Positions 50,112 to 60,273 of a DNA stretch of 64,000 nt are shown one piece after another. The position numbers and the translations under genes were made by a program. Under the pieces are notes generated by a model that ran no database searches, was not told where the DNA came from, and saw only the letters and a program-made list of their open reading frames with translations. Source of the DNA: Hyphomicrobiales bacterium. GTDB lineage: Bacteria > Pseudomonadota > Alphaproteobacteria > Rhizobiales > Rhizobiaceae. The stretch is from contig UEGR01000012.1 of NCBI GenBank assembly GCA_900465685.1, forward strand, positions 62,001-126,000, written 5' to 3'. Numbering within the stretch: position 1 is the first letter of the stretch; every line of letters begins with the position of its first letter.

Positions 50112-51932
50112 CTAATGGCGGCCGTGGCCACCACCAGCTGGGCCTGCCCCCTGACGGCTACCGAACCGGTCATGCGATTCAGCTTTATCCTTGGCGTCTG
50201 AGCCATCTTTCAGGATAGGCAGCGCCATTTCATCGACGATCTGACCGACATGGTCGATTTCCTCGCGGAAACTCGACAGTGACGAACCGGAGAGTTTTTC
50301 ACCGGCATTGAGGCGCGCAGTCAGCGGATCGACATATTGATCGCCGACCTTCAGCTCGTAATAGAGATGCGGACCTGTCGAATAGCCGGTTGAGCCGACA
50401 TAGGCAATGACTTCGCCCTGCTTCACGTGCTGGCCGATGCGCAAGCCCGACTTGGCGGAAGAAAGATGGGCATAGGTGGTGCTGTATCCGCCCTGATGGC
50501 GAATACGGACATATTTGCCATATCCCTTTTCGGACGAGATCACCTCGACCACACCATCGCCCGCAGCCACGATCGGTGAGCCGATCGGCGCGTCGTAGTC
50601 GACACCGTTGTGGTGCTTGCGGACATGCAGAACCGGGTGGATACGCCAGCCGAAACCGTCATTGAGACGTCCATTCGGCAAAGGCTTGTGCATCAGATAT
50701 TTGGTCATCGAGGAACCATCCTCGTTGAAGTAATCTGTAGCTCCGCCCGCACCTTCATGGCGGTAGAGGCGCTTGCTTTTGCCATTCGTGGTAAATTCCA
50801 CGAATACCAGCTCGGGGTCCGTCTCCGAACTTTTCCTGAAAAGCAGGTCGATCAGATCGGGAGAGTTGGCGCCCTTCTCCAGCACGACGCCGTTCTGCTC
50901 GGCAAGCTTCTCGACATCGCGCACGATATCGCGCGGTGCGCCAGCCTGAACCAGCCTCGTTTCGATGCTGCCATCACTGCTGACAGCCGGAGCCGACGGA
51001 TGATAAGCGCTCAGCATCGCATCGCGGGACAGACGCGCGAACAGGCGCTCATTACCGGTGGCGTGAAACACACCATCATCCGCTCGTCCATAGACGGCCT
51101 TGTTGGCATTGCCGTGGTTGAAGCGGGCGAGCGAAACATGAGCGGCGGCATCGCTGCCGTCTTTCTTATCAACCAGCAATTCCAGATTGTCACCGGGCAA
51201 CAGCTCGGTACGGGCCAGTGCTTCTTCAAGCCTTTGACTGTCTTCAGCCGCAATACCGGCGGCTTGCAGAAGCGCTTCTATGCGTTCCCGCGATTGCGGG
51301 GCGACGATGATTTCATGCACATCCGCCTTCTCGTGGACTGCGGGCTTGGCAAGGCTGACATTGACCGGAACGCCCCGCTCCAGCTCAGATAGCGACTGCG
51401 TCGGCTCGCCCACCGCAACAGATTTCGCCGCCATTGTCGATGCGTCCATTGCATCGTCGATGGCGGGTCGTCTGGTGTCGTGGCCTTTCACGTCCAGCAC
51501 CACATGCTGGTAGGTGTAGAGGCGCGGATCGCCATCCTCGACGCCTTCCGCAATATCGATGCGGCGCGACACACGATGGCTCATATCGTTGTTCACGGCA
51601 GGCACCAGCCGCGCGTCCTTGGCGGCGGCATGGTGCTGGCGAACCAAAGCTGTCGGGTTGGTGAAGGCTGGCTGTGCGGCATGGCCGTGGCGTACCAGTT
51701 CGCCGGTTGCCAGTACCAAACCGCCACCTGCAATGACGGTGGCAGAGGCAAGCGCCAGACAGAAACGCAGATGCGTGCGCAAGGAAAAACGAACCCAGCG
51801 CACCGGCCCGAGGCTACGGTGCGAGAGTGGTTCCGTCTTCAAATTTGCGCCGGCGGATGCGAAACTTGACCCAGATGGGGCCGTTGCCGCAACCGCACGC
51901 TTGCGATGGGAGTATCCTGCCCTGGGGGCCAT
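50112..51932 (-). CDS. M23 (LytM-type) peptidoglycan endopeptidase
   Basis: The 606-residue protein has a basic cytoplasmic N-terminus with one transmembrane helix (about residues 56-76), a long variable region (80-460) and a C-terminal M23 domain: LNDGFGWRIHPVLHVRKHHN, HNGVDYDAPIGSPIVAAGDG (metal His and Asp) and TTYAHLSSAKSG (H-x-H-like, with YELKVGDQYVDP after it). It cleaves peptide cross-links of peptidoglycan. It stands alone, convergent with rsmA; the gap to the upstream rarD gene holds a terminator for that gene. Confidence 0.92.
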   Translation of the reverse strand: MAPRAGYSHRKRAVAATAPSGSSFASAGANLKTEPLSHRSLGPVRWVRFSLRTHLRFCLALASATVIAGGGLVLATGELVRHGHAAQPAFTNPTALVRQHHAAAKDARLVPAVNNDMSHRVSRRIDIAEGVEDGDPRLYTYQHVVLDVKGHDTRRPAIDDAMDASTMAAKSVAVGEPTQSLSELERGVPVNVSLAKPAVHEKADVHEIIVAPQSRERIEALLQAAGIAAEDSQRLEEALARTELLPGDNLELLVDKKDGSDAAAHVSLARFNHGNANKAVYGRADDGVFHATGNERLFARLSRDAMLSAYHPSAPAVSSDGSIETRLVQAGAPRDIVRDVEKLAEQNGVVLEKGANSPDLIDLLFRKSSETDPELVFVEFTTNGKSKRLYRHEGAGGATDYFNEDGSSMTKYLMHKPLPNGRLNDGFGWRIHPVLHVRKHHNGVDYDAPIGSPIVAAGDGVVEVISSEKGYGKYVRIRHQGGYSTTYAHLSSAKSGLRIGQHVKQGEVIAYVGSTGYSTGPHLYYELKVGDQYVDPLTARLNAGEKLSGSSLSSFREEIDHVGQIVDEMALPILKDGSDAKDKAESHDRFGSRQGAGPAGGGHGRH

Positions 51933-51999
51933 TCCGACAATTCTCTAGGTTCTTTATAAATATTGGCGGAAATGATGCTGACACAGCGGCTAAAATAAG

Positions 52000-52026
52000 A
52001 CCTCCGGCGGGTTATCCACCGGAGGT
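52000..52026 (-). terminator. Terminator after rarD
   Basis: On the minus strand ACCTCCGG and CCGGAGGT form an 8-bp stem with an 11-base loop and are followed by CTTATTTTAG. It ends the rarD transcript ahead of the M23 gene. Confidence 0.7.
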
Positions 52027-52054
52027 GAATCACAAATTATTTACGATTTACCTA

Positions 52055-52975
52055 TCAGGCACGTGCCCGATTGCGGCGATGCTGCGAAAGTGTCGACCAG
52101 GTATAGAGCGCGAGCCCTGCCCAGATCAGCACAAAAGCGGCAAGCTGCACGGTCGAAAACGGTTCATTGAAGATAAAAATCGCAAAGAAAAACAACATGG
52201 TGGGCGTCATATACTGCATCAGCCCGAGCGTTGTATAGCGCAGCAGCTTAGCGCCGCCAGCGTAGAGGATCAGCGGGATGGCGGTGAACGGCCCGGCAAG
52301 CATCAGAAGCCAGACATTCGAAACCGGTCCAGCAAAGAAATGACCCTGCCCTTGCGAACTCAGGAAGGCCAGATAAGCGAGCGCGGGAACACACAGGATC
52401 AGCACTTCAAGCGTGAAGCCCTGCAAAGGCGGCATCGGCAGTGACTTGCGGAAGAACCCGTAGAGACCGAAGGACACTGGCAGAGCAAGCGATACCCATG
52501 GCAAGCCACCGGCATTGAAGGTGAGCAGCAGGACGGCAGCCGCGGCAAAGCCGACGGCAACATACTGGACCTTGCTCAACCGTTCGCCGAGGAACAGGCC
52601 GCCGAGCACCACATTGAACAGCGGGTTGATATAATAGCCGAGTGCCGCACCCATGACCTGATCATGCGCGACTGCCCAGACATAGATTGTCCAGTTGATC
52701 GTGATCAGTGCTGCAGTCAGCCCCGCCATCGCAAGCATGCGTGGCTGACGAACAGCATTGAGGATATCCTTGAACTGCCCCAGCGCCACCAGCAACAACA
52801 GTGCCACCGGCACCGACCAGATGACGCGGTGAGACACGACTTCCATGGCCGGAATATGGGCTACTGCTTTCAGATAAAACGGTAGCGCGCCCCAAAGCGC
52901 ATAAGCGCCGAACGCCATGAGAAAACCTTTGGCCCCATCCGAAAGACGGGCGTCGGACAAGGTCTGGTCGGTCAT
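52055..52975 (-). CDS. rarD: EamA/RarD-type transporter
   Basis: The 306-residue membrane protein with about ten helices matches RarD: GAYALWGALPFYLKAVAHIP, EVVSHRVIWSVP, GALGYYINPLFNVVLGGLFL-like LGERLSKVQYVAV and the C-terminal MQYMTPTMLFFFAIFIFNEP. RarD is a DMT exporter linked to chloramphenicol sensitivity in other bacteria; its natural substrate is unclear. ATG 52975 has GGAGAGAG just upstream; the longer frame is rejected. It lies downstream of cimA in the same direction. Confidence 0.9.
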   Translation of the reverse strand: MTDQTLSDARLSDGAKGFLMAFGAYALWGALPFYLKAVAHIPAMEVVSHRVIWSVPVALLLLVALGQFKDILNAVRQPRMLAMAGLTAALITINWTIYVWAVAHDQVMGAALGYYINPLFNVVLGGLFLGERLSKVQYVAVGFAAAAVLLLTFNAGGLPWVSLALPVSFGLYGFFRKSLPMPPLQGFTLEVLILCVPALAYLAFLSSQGQGHFFAGPVSNVWLLMLAGPFTAIPLILYAGGAKLLRYTTLGLMQYMTPTMLFFFAIFIFNEPFSTVQLAAFVLIWAGLALYTWSTLSQHRRNRARA

Positions 52976-53119
52976 TGTCTCTCTCCGCTCGAAAGCACAG
53001 CCGCTTTTTGAGTAAATCGCATAGCAGATGGCTTGATCAGCCACTGCTATGCGCTTCTCAACTCATAAAATCCATTCAATTAAAATGATTGAAGCATCAA
53101 TCCTGGTGAATGATGCGTC

Positions 53120-54733
53120 TTATTCCGCAGCGGCGAGCCCGGCCATGGAACGGTTTTTCATGAGCTTGAAATTCACAGAATCCATCAAAGCCTGAAAGGA
53201 TGCATCGATGATATTGTCCGAAACCCCGACCGTGCGCCAGCGGGCACCGGTCGCATCGCCGGACTCGATCAGCACGCGGGTGATAGCCGCCGTACCGCCA
53301 TTGAGGATACGCACCTTGAAGTCCACCAGTTCAAGGTCTTCGATTTCCGCCTGATAGCGCCCGAGATCCTTGCGCAGTGCAATATCGAGCGCGTTGACAG
53401 GGCCGTGGCCTTCGGCAACGGACATGCGCACTTCGCCATCGACTTCCACCTTGACCACCGCTTCCGACACCGTCTTCAGCATGCCGTTGGCGTCGAAACG
53501 GCGTTCAACGAGGCACCGGAACGAGTCGACCTTGAAGAATTCCGGCTGCGGATTGAGCATGTTGCGCGCCAGAAGCTCAAAGCTCGCATCCGCGCCCTCA
53601 TAGGCATAGCCCTCAGCCTCGCGCTCTTTCACCAGCGTAATTAGCGTATCGAGGCGTACATCATCCTTGGCAACGCGAATACCGCGACGCTCCAGTTCAG
53701 CGATGAAATTCGACTTGCCGCCCTGATCCGAAACCATGACGCGACGGCTGTTGCCGACCGTTTCCGGCGGCACATGTTCGTAAGTCTGCGGTTCCTTGAG
53801 CAAGGCCGAGGCGTGGATGCCTGCCTTCGTCGCAAAAGCCGATGTACCGGTATAAGGCGCCTGCTCGGTCGGCGGACGGTTCAAAATGTCGTCGAAGGCG
53901 CGCGAGATGCGGGTGATTGCCTTCAGCGAGGCAGGCTTGATACCCAGTTCAAAACGCTCGGACCAATAGGGCTTGAGCAGCAGCGTCGGGATCAGCGAAA
54001 CCAGATTGGCATTGCCGCAGCGTTCGCCAATACCGTTCAGCGTGCCTTGCACATGCCGCACGCCAGCATCAATGGCGGCAAGCGAAACCGCAACAGCCTG
54101 TTCGGTATCGTTATGGGCGTGGATGCCAAGGCTCTCGCCGGGCACGACGGCCTTCACCGCATTGACGATTTCGGCAATTTCATGCGGCTGCGTGCCGCCA
54201 TTGGTGTCACACAGGACAACCCAGCGTGCGCCTGCGGTGTAAGCCGCCTTGGCGCATTCCAGCGCATAATCTGGATTTGCCTTGTAGCCGTCGAAGAAAT
54301 GCTCGCAATCGACCAGCGCTTCGCGACCGGCCATGCGCGCAGCCGTCACCGACGCGGTGATCGATTCCAGATTTTCCTCATTGGTGCAGCCAAGGGCCAG
54401 ACGCACATGATAGTCCCAGCTTTTGGCCACGAAACAGACGGCATCGGCGGATGCCTGCAGCAGGCTCGACAATCCCGGATCGTTCGACGCGGAGATACCG
54501 GCGCGTTTCGTCATGCCGAAGGCGGTGAACTTGGACCGCGAAGTCTGACGGCGTTTGAAGAAAGTCGTATCGGTCGGATTTGCACCCGGATAACCACCCT
54601 CGACATAATCGACGCCCAATTCTTTAAGCAGTGCGACAATCGACTTCTTGTCTTCGACAGAAAAATCAATGCCGGGGGTTTGTTGTCCATCCCGCAAGGT
54701 CGTGTCGTAGATGTAGATGCGTTCGCGTGCCAT
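53120..54733 (-). CDS. cimA: Citramalate synthase
   Basis: The 537-residue enzyme condenses acetyl-CoA and pyruvate to (R)-citramalate for isoleucine. It has the HMGL-like lyase barrel (IYIYDTTLRDGQQTPGIDFS, metal His in GIHAHNDTEQAVAVSLAAID), the active-site NGIGERCGNAN, and a C-terminal regulatory LeuA-dimer domain (about 400-530). This fusion is the long form typical of citramalate synthases rather than isopropylmalate synthases. It sits alone between rarD and the GFA gene. Confidence 0.92.
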   Translation of the reverse strand: MARERIYIYDTTLRDGQQTPGIDFSVEDKKSIVALLKELGVDYVEGGYPGANPTDTTFFKRRQTSRSKFTAFGMTKRAGISASNDPGLSSLLQASADAVCFVAKSWDYHVRLALGCTNEENLESITASVTAARMAGREALVDCEHFFDGYKANPDYALECAKAAYTAGARWVVLCDTNGGTQPHEIAEIVNAVKAVVPGESLGIHAHNDTEQAVAVSLAAIDAGVRHVQGTLNGIGERCGNANLVSLIPTLLLKPYWSERFELGIKPASLKAITRISRAFDDILNRPPTEQAPYTGTSAFATKAGIHASALLKEPQTYEHVPPETVGNSRRVMVSDQGGKSNFIAELERRGIRVAKDDVRLDTLITLVKEREAEGYAYEGADASFELLARNMLNPQPEFFKVDSFRCLVERRFDANGMLKTVSEAVVKVEVDGEVRMSVAEGHGPVNALDIALRKDLGRYQAEIEDLELVDFKVRILNGGTAAITRVLIESGDATGARWRTVGVSDNIIDASFQALMDSVNFKLMKNRSMAGLAAAE

Positions 54734-54772
54734 AAGTGCCTGCCTGTCGGTGGGTCTGCTGTTGGTCCAACG

Positions 54773-55255
54773 TTACCGTTGCGGCCAATTATCTGTGTCG
54801 TAGTCTGGATGCTGGTAGGAAATCAGTGTTCTGACGAATTCGATGCTCTCCGGATCGCGTTCGGTTGCATAGCCGGGAAGATCTGCAAGTCCGCTCACAT
54901 AGGGAAGCTGCTTCTCGATCCCCCATTGAACCGTTGGCTCGACTTCCTCCGCCGCGTCGAATGCACCGATGGCGAGCGCAACGCCATCGGGCGCTTCATA
55001 GGTCAGCGGGGTTCCGCATTCCGGGCAGAACCCGCGCTGAACATGGTTGGAGGAGCGAAATCGCTTCGGCTCGCCACGCGTCCATTCCAGCTTCGCCTCG
55101 TCGACGGAAACCAGCGGCGCATAGAAATTGCCGAAGGCCTTCTGGCACATGCGACAATGACAGATGGAAGCCGAGCCCAACGCGCCGTCAATGCGGAAGC
55201 GCACCGCGCCGCACTGGCAGCCACCAGTATAAATCGGCTTGTTATCGAGCGTCAT
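54773..55255 (-). CDS. GFA-family zinc protein (glutathione-dependent formaldehyde-activating-like)
   Basis: ATG 55255 follows AAGGGAGGA, a very good site. The 160-residue protein binds zinc through YTGGCQCGAVRF (C-x-C), ICHCRMCQK (C-x-C-x2-C) and FCPECGTPL (C-x2-C), the full GFA/CENP-V pattern. The family includes the S-hydroxymethylglutathione synthase fold, but many members, including most in this group, lack known activity. Neighbouring cysS is unrelated in function. Confidence 0.9.
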   Translation of the reverse strand: MTLDNKPIYTGGCQCGAVRFRIDGALGSASICHCRMCQKAFGNFYAPLVSVDEAKLEWTRGEPKRFRSSNHVQRGFCPECGTPLTYEAPDGVALAIGAFDAAEEVEPTVQWGIEKQLPYVSGLADLPGYATERDPESIEFVRTLISYQHPDYDTDNWPQR

Positions 55256-55293
55256 GCCGTCCTCCCTTATCAACGACCGCTGCTGATATGTCG

Positions 55294-56823
<1,530 letters not shown>

Positions 56824-57202
56824 TGTAACCATTCCCCAAAATAACATTCCAGAAAGACGGCGAAATCCAAGTGAATTCAATGCACGACGGATCGCAGCCA
56901 TCTGGCCGGGGCGTTATCATCCTGTTTAATGGAAGGGAGACGAAAACGGCCGGGCCAGCAGGCTGCTAGCCAATAATGATCGCACAAATACAAATGTTCG
57001 TGGTCGGCGTTTTCATGGTTGCACTTATCCCTATCCCGTGAACCACAGTCAAGCGCTTTTGCTTGTGGGCGATTATTTTGCCGGAAGGGGCACAACTCCG
57101 CCGAGTGCCATTTTGTGGGTCTTGAGCGCAAACCGGAAGTTTGGTCATATCATGATGGTAGTGAGGCTTGGCTTCATCCAAGCAACCAGCGGAGCGGACC
57201 CT
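56824..57202. other. Divergent region between cysS and the cupin gene
   Basis: 379 bases without a convincing gene. It holds the cysS promoter side and the upstream region of the cupin gene. Two micro-frames on the plus strand (15 and 21 codons, near 56931-57041) overlap by one base; the second would be a hydrophobic helix, but neither has a ribosome site, so they are not listed. Confidence 0.4.
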
Positions 57203-57592
57203 ATGAAATGCCTGCGTATCTATGCCTCTGCGGATGGAGAATCGCATTTCGATGAAATCGAGTTGCCGACGACGAAAAGGTCCGTACACCCCGATGCCGT
57301 GCCATTCGACGTAACAGCCAGCTATCCGGCATCACGCGTCCGCCTCACCCATATCCCGGCAGGAATGCGGCCCGTGGCCTGGCATACCGTGCCTGAACCA
57401 GTATTGACTGTCAGGCTGGATGGTTCGGTGGATTATGAAACGAGCGATGGAGAAGTCCGCCATATTTCGGCTGGCAGCTTTGTGCTGGTTGCGGATACGC
57501 ACGGCAAGGGTCACCTGTCGCGTCACTCCCCCGAAGCGCAAACCGTCATCTGGATTTCCCTGCCAAACGGCTTCGAACTACCGTCTACCTAG
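57203..57592 (+). CDS. Small cupin-domain protein
   Basis: The 129-residue product starts MKCLRIYASADGESHFDEIE (ATG 57203, GGAGCGG upstream) and has a cupin-like beta-barrel: ASRVRLTHIPAGMRPVAWHT, PEPVLTVRLDGSVDYETSDG, EVRHISAGSFVLVADTHGKG and HLSRHSPEAQTVIWISLPNG. It retains some cupin motif positions (His in AWHT, Glu/Asp and His in ADTHGKGH) that might bind a metal. Substrate and role are unknown; similar short cupins occur next to metabolic genes in Rhizobiales. An in-frame ATG at 57155 is a less likely start. Confidence 0.7.
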   Translation: MKCLRIYASADGESHFDEIELPTTKRSVHPDAVPFDVTASYPASRVRLTHIPAGMRPVAWHTVPEPVLTVRLDGSVDYETSDGEVRHISAGSFVLVADTHGKGHLSRHSPEAQTVIWISLPNGFELPST

Positions 57593-57760
57593 GTCTCACA
57601 CCATGGCATCCGCCAAAATGTTGCATTTCTGCAACCCGGACAATCCTTGACGGGCATTAACCGGAATACCGCAAAACCGGCCCCAAACAGCCTTCATTCG
57701 GTCTCAATCCATCACAAAATAGTGAGCATGGATTGCTTAGGCGTAACCGGAGATCGGTTG

Positions 57761-57780
57761 GTTTCGAAAGCATTCGAAAC
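57761..57780 (+). promoter_or_regulatory. Inverted repeat before the 56-residue gene
   Basis: GTTTCGAA and TTCGAAAC flank four bases, a perfect 8-bp dyad 28 bases before ATG 57808. It may be an operator; the cognate regulator is not visible. Confidence 0.45.
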
Positions 57781-57807
57781 TGGACGCTTCGGGGAAAGGA
57801 AGTAAAA

Positions 57808-57978
57808 ATGTCTAAGAGTGAACTGCAACCGCGTCAGGACCGACTGGTCGACAAGTATCGTGAAATTGGCCCCGCAGCGCTCGTCGCCGCCTTGATGACG
57901 GCCGCAAAGCGCAGCAGCGCAGGCCGCAACGACAATCGTCGTCATTCGATTCTGGCCGCCAAAAAATTCGCCAAGTAA
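57808..57978 (+). CDS. 56-residue basic protein, unknown
   Basis: ATG 57808 is preceded by AAAGGAAG, a good site. The product starts MSKSELQPRQDRLVDKYREI and is helical and Lys/Arg/Ala-rich, ending RRHSILAAKKFAK. Short Brucellaceae proteins of this type are unannotated. A perfect inverted repeat lies 28 bases upstream. It may be a small DNA- or RNA-binding protein; function unknown. Confidence 0.6.
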   Translation: MSKSELQPRQDRLVDKYREIGPAALVAALMTAAKRSSAGRNDNRRHSILAAKKFAK

Positions 57979-58010
57979 GCGGTATCAACCGGTACAAATC
58001 GCGCATGCGG

Positions 58011-58790
58011 TCAGAACATTGAAAGCTGACCGCCAGAACCGTCATCCGGTTCTGTTTTACCCTTGCGCTTTTGTGGCGTTATCTGCGCTTCAGTCGTTTC
58101 TTCAACGCGCAATTGCAGGTCTGGCGTGGCGTTGCTCACCTTGTTGACCTTGTCCGAGACGGGTATCGCCTCGAAAAAATCCTCCTGCACCGGACGCATA
58201 ATGTCAGCCACTTCGCGCGGCAAGTAACGCTTGCAGTTCAGCCAGCGCGCAAAGTCCTCCGGCTGCACCACCATCGGCATGCGCTCGTGGATCGGACGCA
58301 GCAGCGCATTGGCGCTTGTCGTCAATATGCCGCCCGTATCAATCTGCGATCCGTCAGAACTGCTCCAGGTTTCAATCAGTGCGCCAAAAGCCACCACACC
58401 GCCATTGCGCGGGCGCACCCAATAGGCTTGCGCCTTGTTCTTCCCCTCGCGACGCCATTCGTAAAAACCGGAAGCCGGAACCAGCGCACGTCGATGGTTC
58501 AGCGCAGCGCGAAACGAGTTCTTTTCGGCGGCTGTTTCCGAGCGGATGTTGAACATCATGGGCCAGTCATTCGGGTCTTTCACCCAGGACGGCACAAAAC
58601 CCCAGCGCACCAGCGTACCTACCCGGTCCGGGCGGTTACTGCCTACAGGCGGAGTCTCCCCGGCCACAATGGTGAGGATCGGCTGAGTCGGGGCAATATT
58701 ATAGCGAGGAGGAAAGTCCTCCGAGATCATGGCAGCCAGAAAGGTCTCGACTTCTTCCCGGCTTGCCGTCAATGAAAAGCGTCCGCACAT
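58011..58790 (-). CDS. SRAP-family (HMCES/YedK) DNA-protein crosslink protein
   Basis: The start MCGRFSLTASREEVETFLAA gives the catalytic Cys2 after removal of Met, so ATG 58790 is certain. The 259 residues contain PRYNIAPTQPILTI, WGFVPSW, NIRSETAAEKNSFRAAL (Asn), PASGFYEWRREG (Glu) and PIHERMPMVV (His), all SRAP active-site residues. SRAP proteins cap abasic sites in single-stranded DNA through a thiazolidine crosslink. The long C-terminal tail is polar. It stands alone, convergent with the small gene on its left. Confidence 0.94.
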   Translation of the reverse strand: MCGRFSLTASREEVETFLAAMISEDFPPRYNIAPTQPILTIVAGETPPVGSNRPDRVGTLVRWGFVPSWVKDPNDWPMMFNIRSETAAEKNSFRAALNHRRALVPASGFYEWRREGKNKAQAYWVRPRNGGVVAFGALIETWSSSDGSQIDTGGILTTSANALLRPIHERMPMVVQPEDFARWLNCKRYLPREVADIMRPVQEDFFEAIPVSDKVNKVSNATPDLQLRVEETTEAQITPQKRKGKTEPDDGSGGQLSMF

Positions 58791-58873
58791 GGCGGCCATG
58801 TTCAGGTTTTTGTGCGGGCGGTCAAGACCGGTTTGCGATTGCCAAATCGCTGCAAGCCGATCATAGCTATTCC

Positions 58874-59317
58874 ATGCCTACGATCCCTGTTATTCCCGTT
58901 CCGCTCCATGTTCATGGCGTTTCGCTGATCTGCCGCCGCGAAAGCCGCTTTCTGCTGGTTGAGCGCGGCAAGGAGCCATGGAAGGGCTGGCTGGCTTTTC
59001 CGGGCGGGGGCATCGAAGCAGGTGAAACGCCGGAACAGGCTGCTATTCGTGAGCTGAAGGAAGAAACCGCGCTCGATGTCAGCGCCCTCTCCCATGTCAT
59101 CACCGTGGATTTGGCGCTGGAAGGCAAGGCTTATGAAAAGAGCTATTTCCTCTCCGTCTTTCGCGCGCTGGATATTTCAGGGCGCGAACAACCCGGCGAT
59201 GACGCTGCGGCGATCCACTGGCTGACGATTGAGGAAATGGCGCAAGCGCGTGTGACGGACAGCACGCTCGACGTTGCCCGCTCTGTCGCGGAAAGCGAAG
59301 ATGGCTTGGGATATTAA
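58874..59317 (+). CDS. Nudix hydrolase
   Basis: The 147-residue protein starts MPTIPVIPVPLHVHGVSLIC and has the Nudix box GGGIEAGETPEQAAIRELKE followed by ETALDV (G-x5-E-x7-RE-x2-EE), with RFLLVERGKEPWKGWLAFPG before it. It hydrolyses nucleoside-diphosphate-linked compounds; the 8-oxo-dGTP/ADP-ribose type is typical for such sequences, but the substrate cannot be read from sequence. Divergent from the SRAP gene. Confidence 0.92.
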   Translation: MPTIPVIPVPLHVHGVSLICRRESRFLLVERGKEPWKGWLAFPGGGIEAGETPEQAAIRELKEETALDVSALSHVITVDLALEGKAYEKSYFLSVFRALDISGREQPGDDAAAIHWLTIEEMAQARVTDSTLDVARSVAESEDGLGY

Positions 59318-59340
59318 ACCTATTGGCGATTAAACCTATT
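59313..59340. repeat. Twelve-base tandem direct repeat
   Basis: ATTAAACCTATT occurs at 59313-59324 and again at 59329-59340, four bases apart. The first copy supplies the Nudix stop codon (TAA 59315-59317), and the second adjoins TTGACA (59340-59345), a good -35-like box. It may be a small duplication that created or moved a promoter for the next gene. Confidence 0.5.
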
Positions 59341-59407
59341 TGACAATCTGCCTTGAAGCAGCCCCTATTTCACGCAACAAGTGCATTTCATGTGAGAGGG
59401 TTTCCGA

Positions 59408-59779
59408 TTGAAAGGCATGAAACTGTTCCGGTTCGCATTGTTCATGTGGGCAGGCGCAGCCAATCCGGCTTTTGCGCAGGATGCGCCTTATGAGGGCAAG
59501 ATGTTGCGGCTTGCCGAGGTTCTTGGTTCGCTGCACTATCTGCGCAACCTATGCGGAGAAGCAGGCAGCGAGTGGCGCGACCGTATGGATGCGATTATCG
59601 CCGCCGAGAAGCCGTCGGAAGGCGAAAGGGTGAGGATCGTTTCGAGCTTCAACCACGGATATCGCGTCTTCAGCGACAACTATACCCGCTGCACCCCTTC
59701 CGCACTTGCGGCGATAGACCGCTACATGAAGGAAGGCGAAGGCTTGTCGAACGAGATCATCTCGCGCTATGGAAATTAA
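59408..59779 (+). CDS. TIGR02301-family exported protein
   Basis: The 123-residue protein has a signal peptide (cut near AFAQ) and the family core: LRLAEVLGSLHYLRNLCGEA, MDAIIAAEKPSEGERVRIVS, SFNHGYRVFSDNYTRCTPSA and AAIDRYMKEGEGLSNEI, with two conserved Cys for one disulphide. TIGR02301 is a conserved periplasmic family of unknown function in Rhizobiales. The start is TTG 59408, supported by GAGAGGG seven bases upstream; ATG 59417 in frame is the alternative. Confidence 0.85.
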   Translation: MKGMKLFRFALFMWAGAANPAFAQDAPYEGKMLRLAEVLGSLHYLRNLCGEAGSEWRDRMDAIIAAEKPSEGERVRIVSSFNHGYRVFSDNYTRCTPSALAAIDRYMKEGEGLSNEIISRYGN

Positions 59780-59936
59780 CCAATCATTCACTCTTGTGCG
59801 GATTGCGGACAATAGTCTCGTTCAAATCCGTTATAATCTGTTAACACTGTCTTAAGAAGGCAGGCAGGCCGCAAATGGATCGAGCTCCCGGAACACGGTG
59901 AGACATCCGCAAAACGGCAGAAAGGCGAAAGCCAGG

Positions 59937-60203
59937 ATGAAGTCTATGGAACATGCACCGACCGATCTGGACGAGATGATCGCACGCGAGAAGAAACTCG
60001 TGGCAATCGAATATCAGAATGAGGCCTGGGCGGACGGTATTTCCGAAGGCATCGAGCCTGAAATTCTCGCAGAAGCCGCGTTCACAACCGCACTGACGGA
60101 ACTTATCCGTGAGGCTGGTGACGATTGCGCGCTTGAGCTGCTCGAAAAGATGCGCGAACAGATCGAAGCTGGCGCTTTCCTGCCAGCTCGCATCCTGCAA
60201 TAG
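59937..60203 (+). CDS. Conserved-type acidic helical protein, unknown
   Basis: The 88-residue product (ATG 59937, AGG immediately upstream; ATG 59946 is close by) reads MKSMEHAPTDLDEMIAREKK followed by VAIEYQNEAWADGISEGIEP. It is acidic, helical and has no export signal. It resembles small Brucellaceae proteins of unknown function. It lies between TIGR02301 and an exported protein gene, without overlap. Confidence 0.6.
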   Translation: MKSMEHAPTDLDEMIAREKKLVAIEYQNEAWADGISEGIEPEILAEAAFTTALTELIREAGDDCALELLEKMREQIEAGAFLPARILQ

Positions 60204-60273
60204 CTAAGCCATAACGTCGCCGGTCGCGGGGCAAGAACCGGCCGTTCCCACCAGTCGTCCTCCGACAACACCG

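Noticed and set aside
56931-57041. Two overlapping micro-frames (15 and 21 codons), the second hydrophobic
   Set aside because: No ribosome site and no conservation evidence; too short to support.
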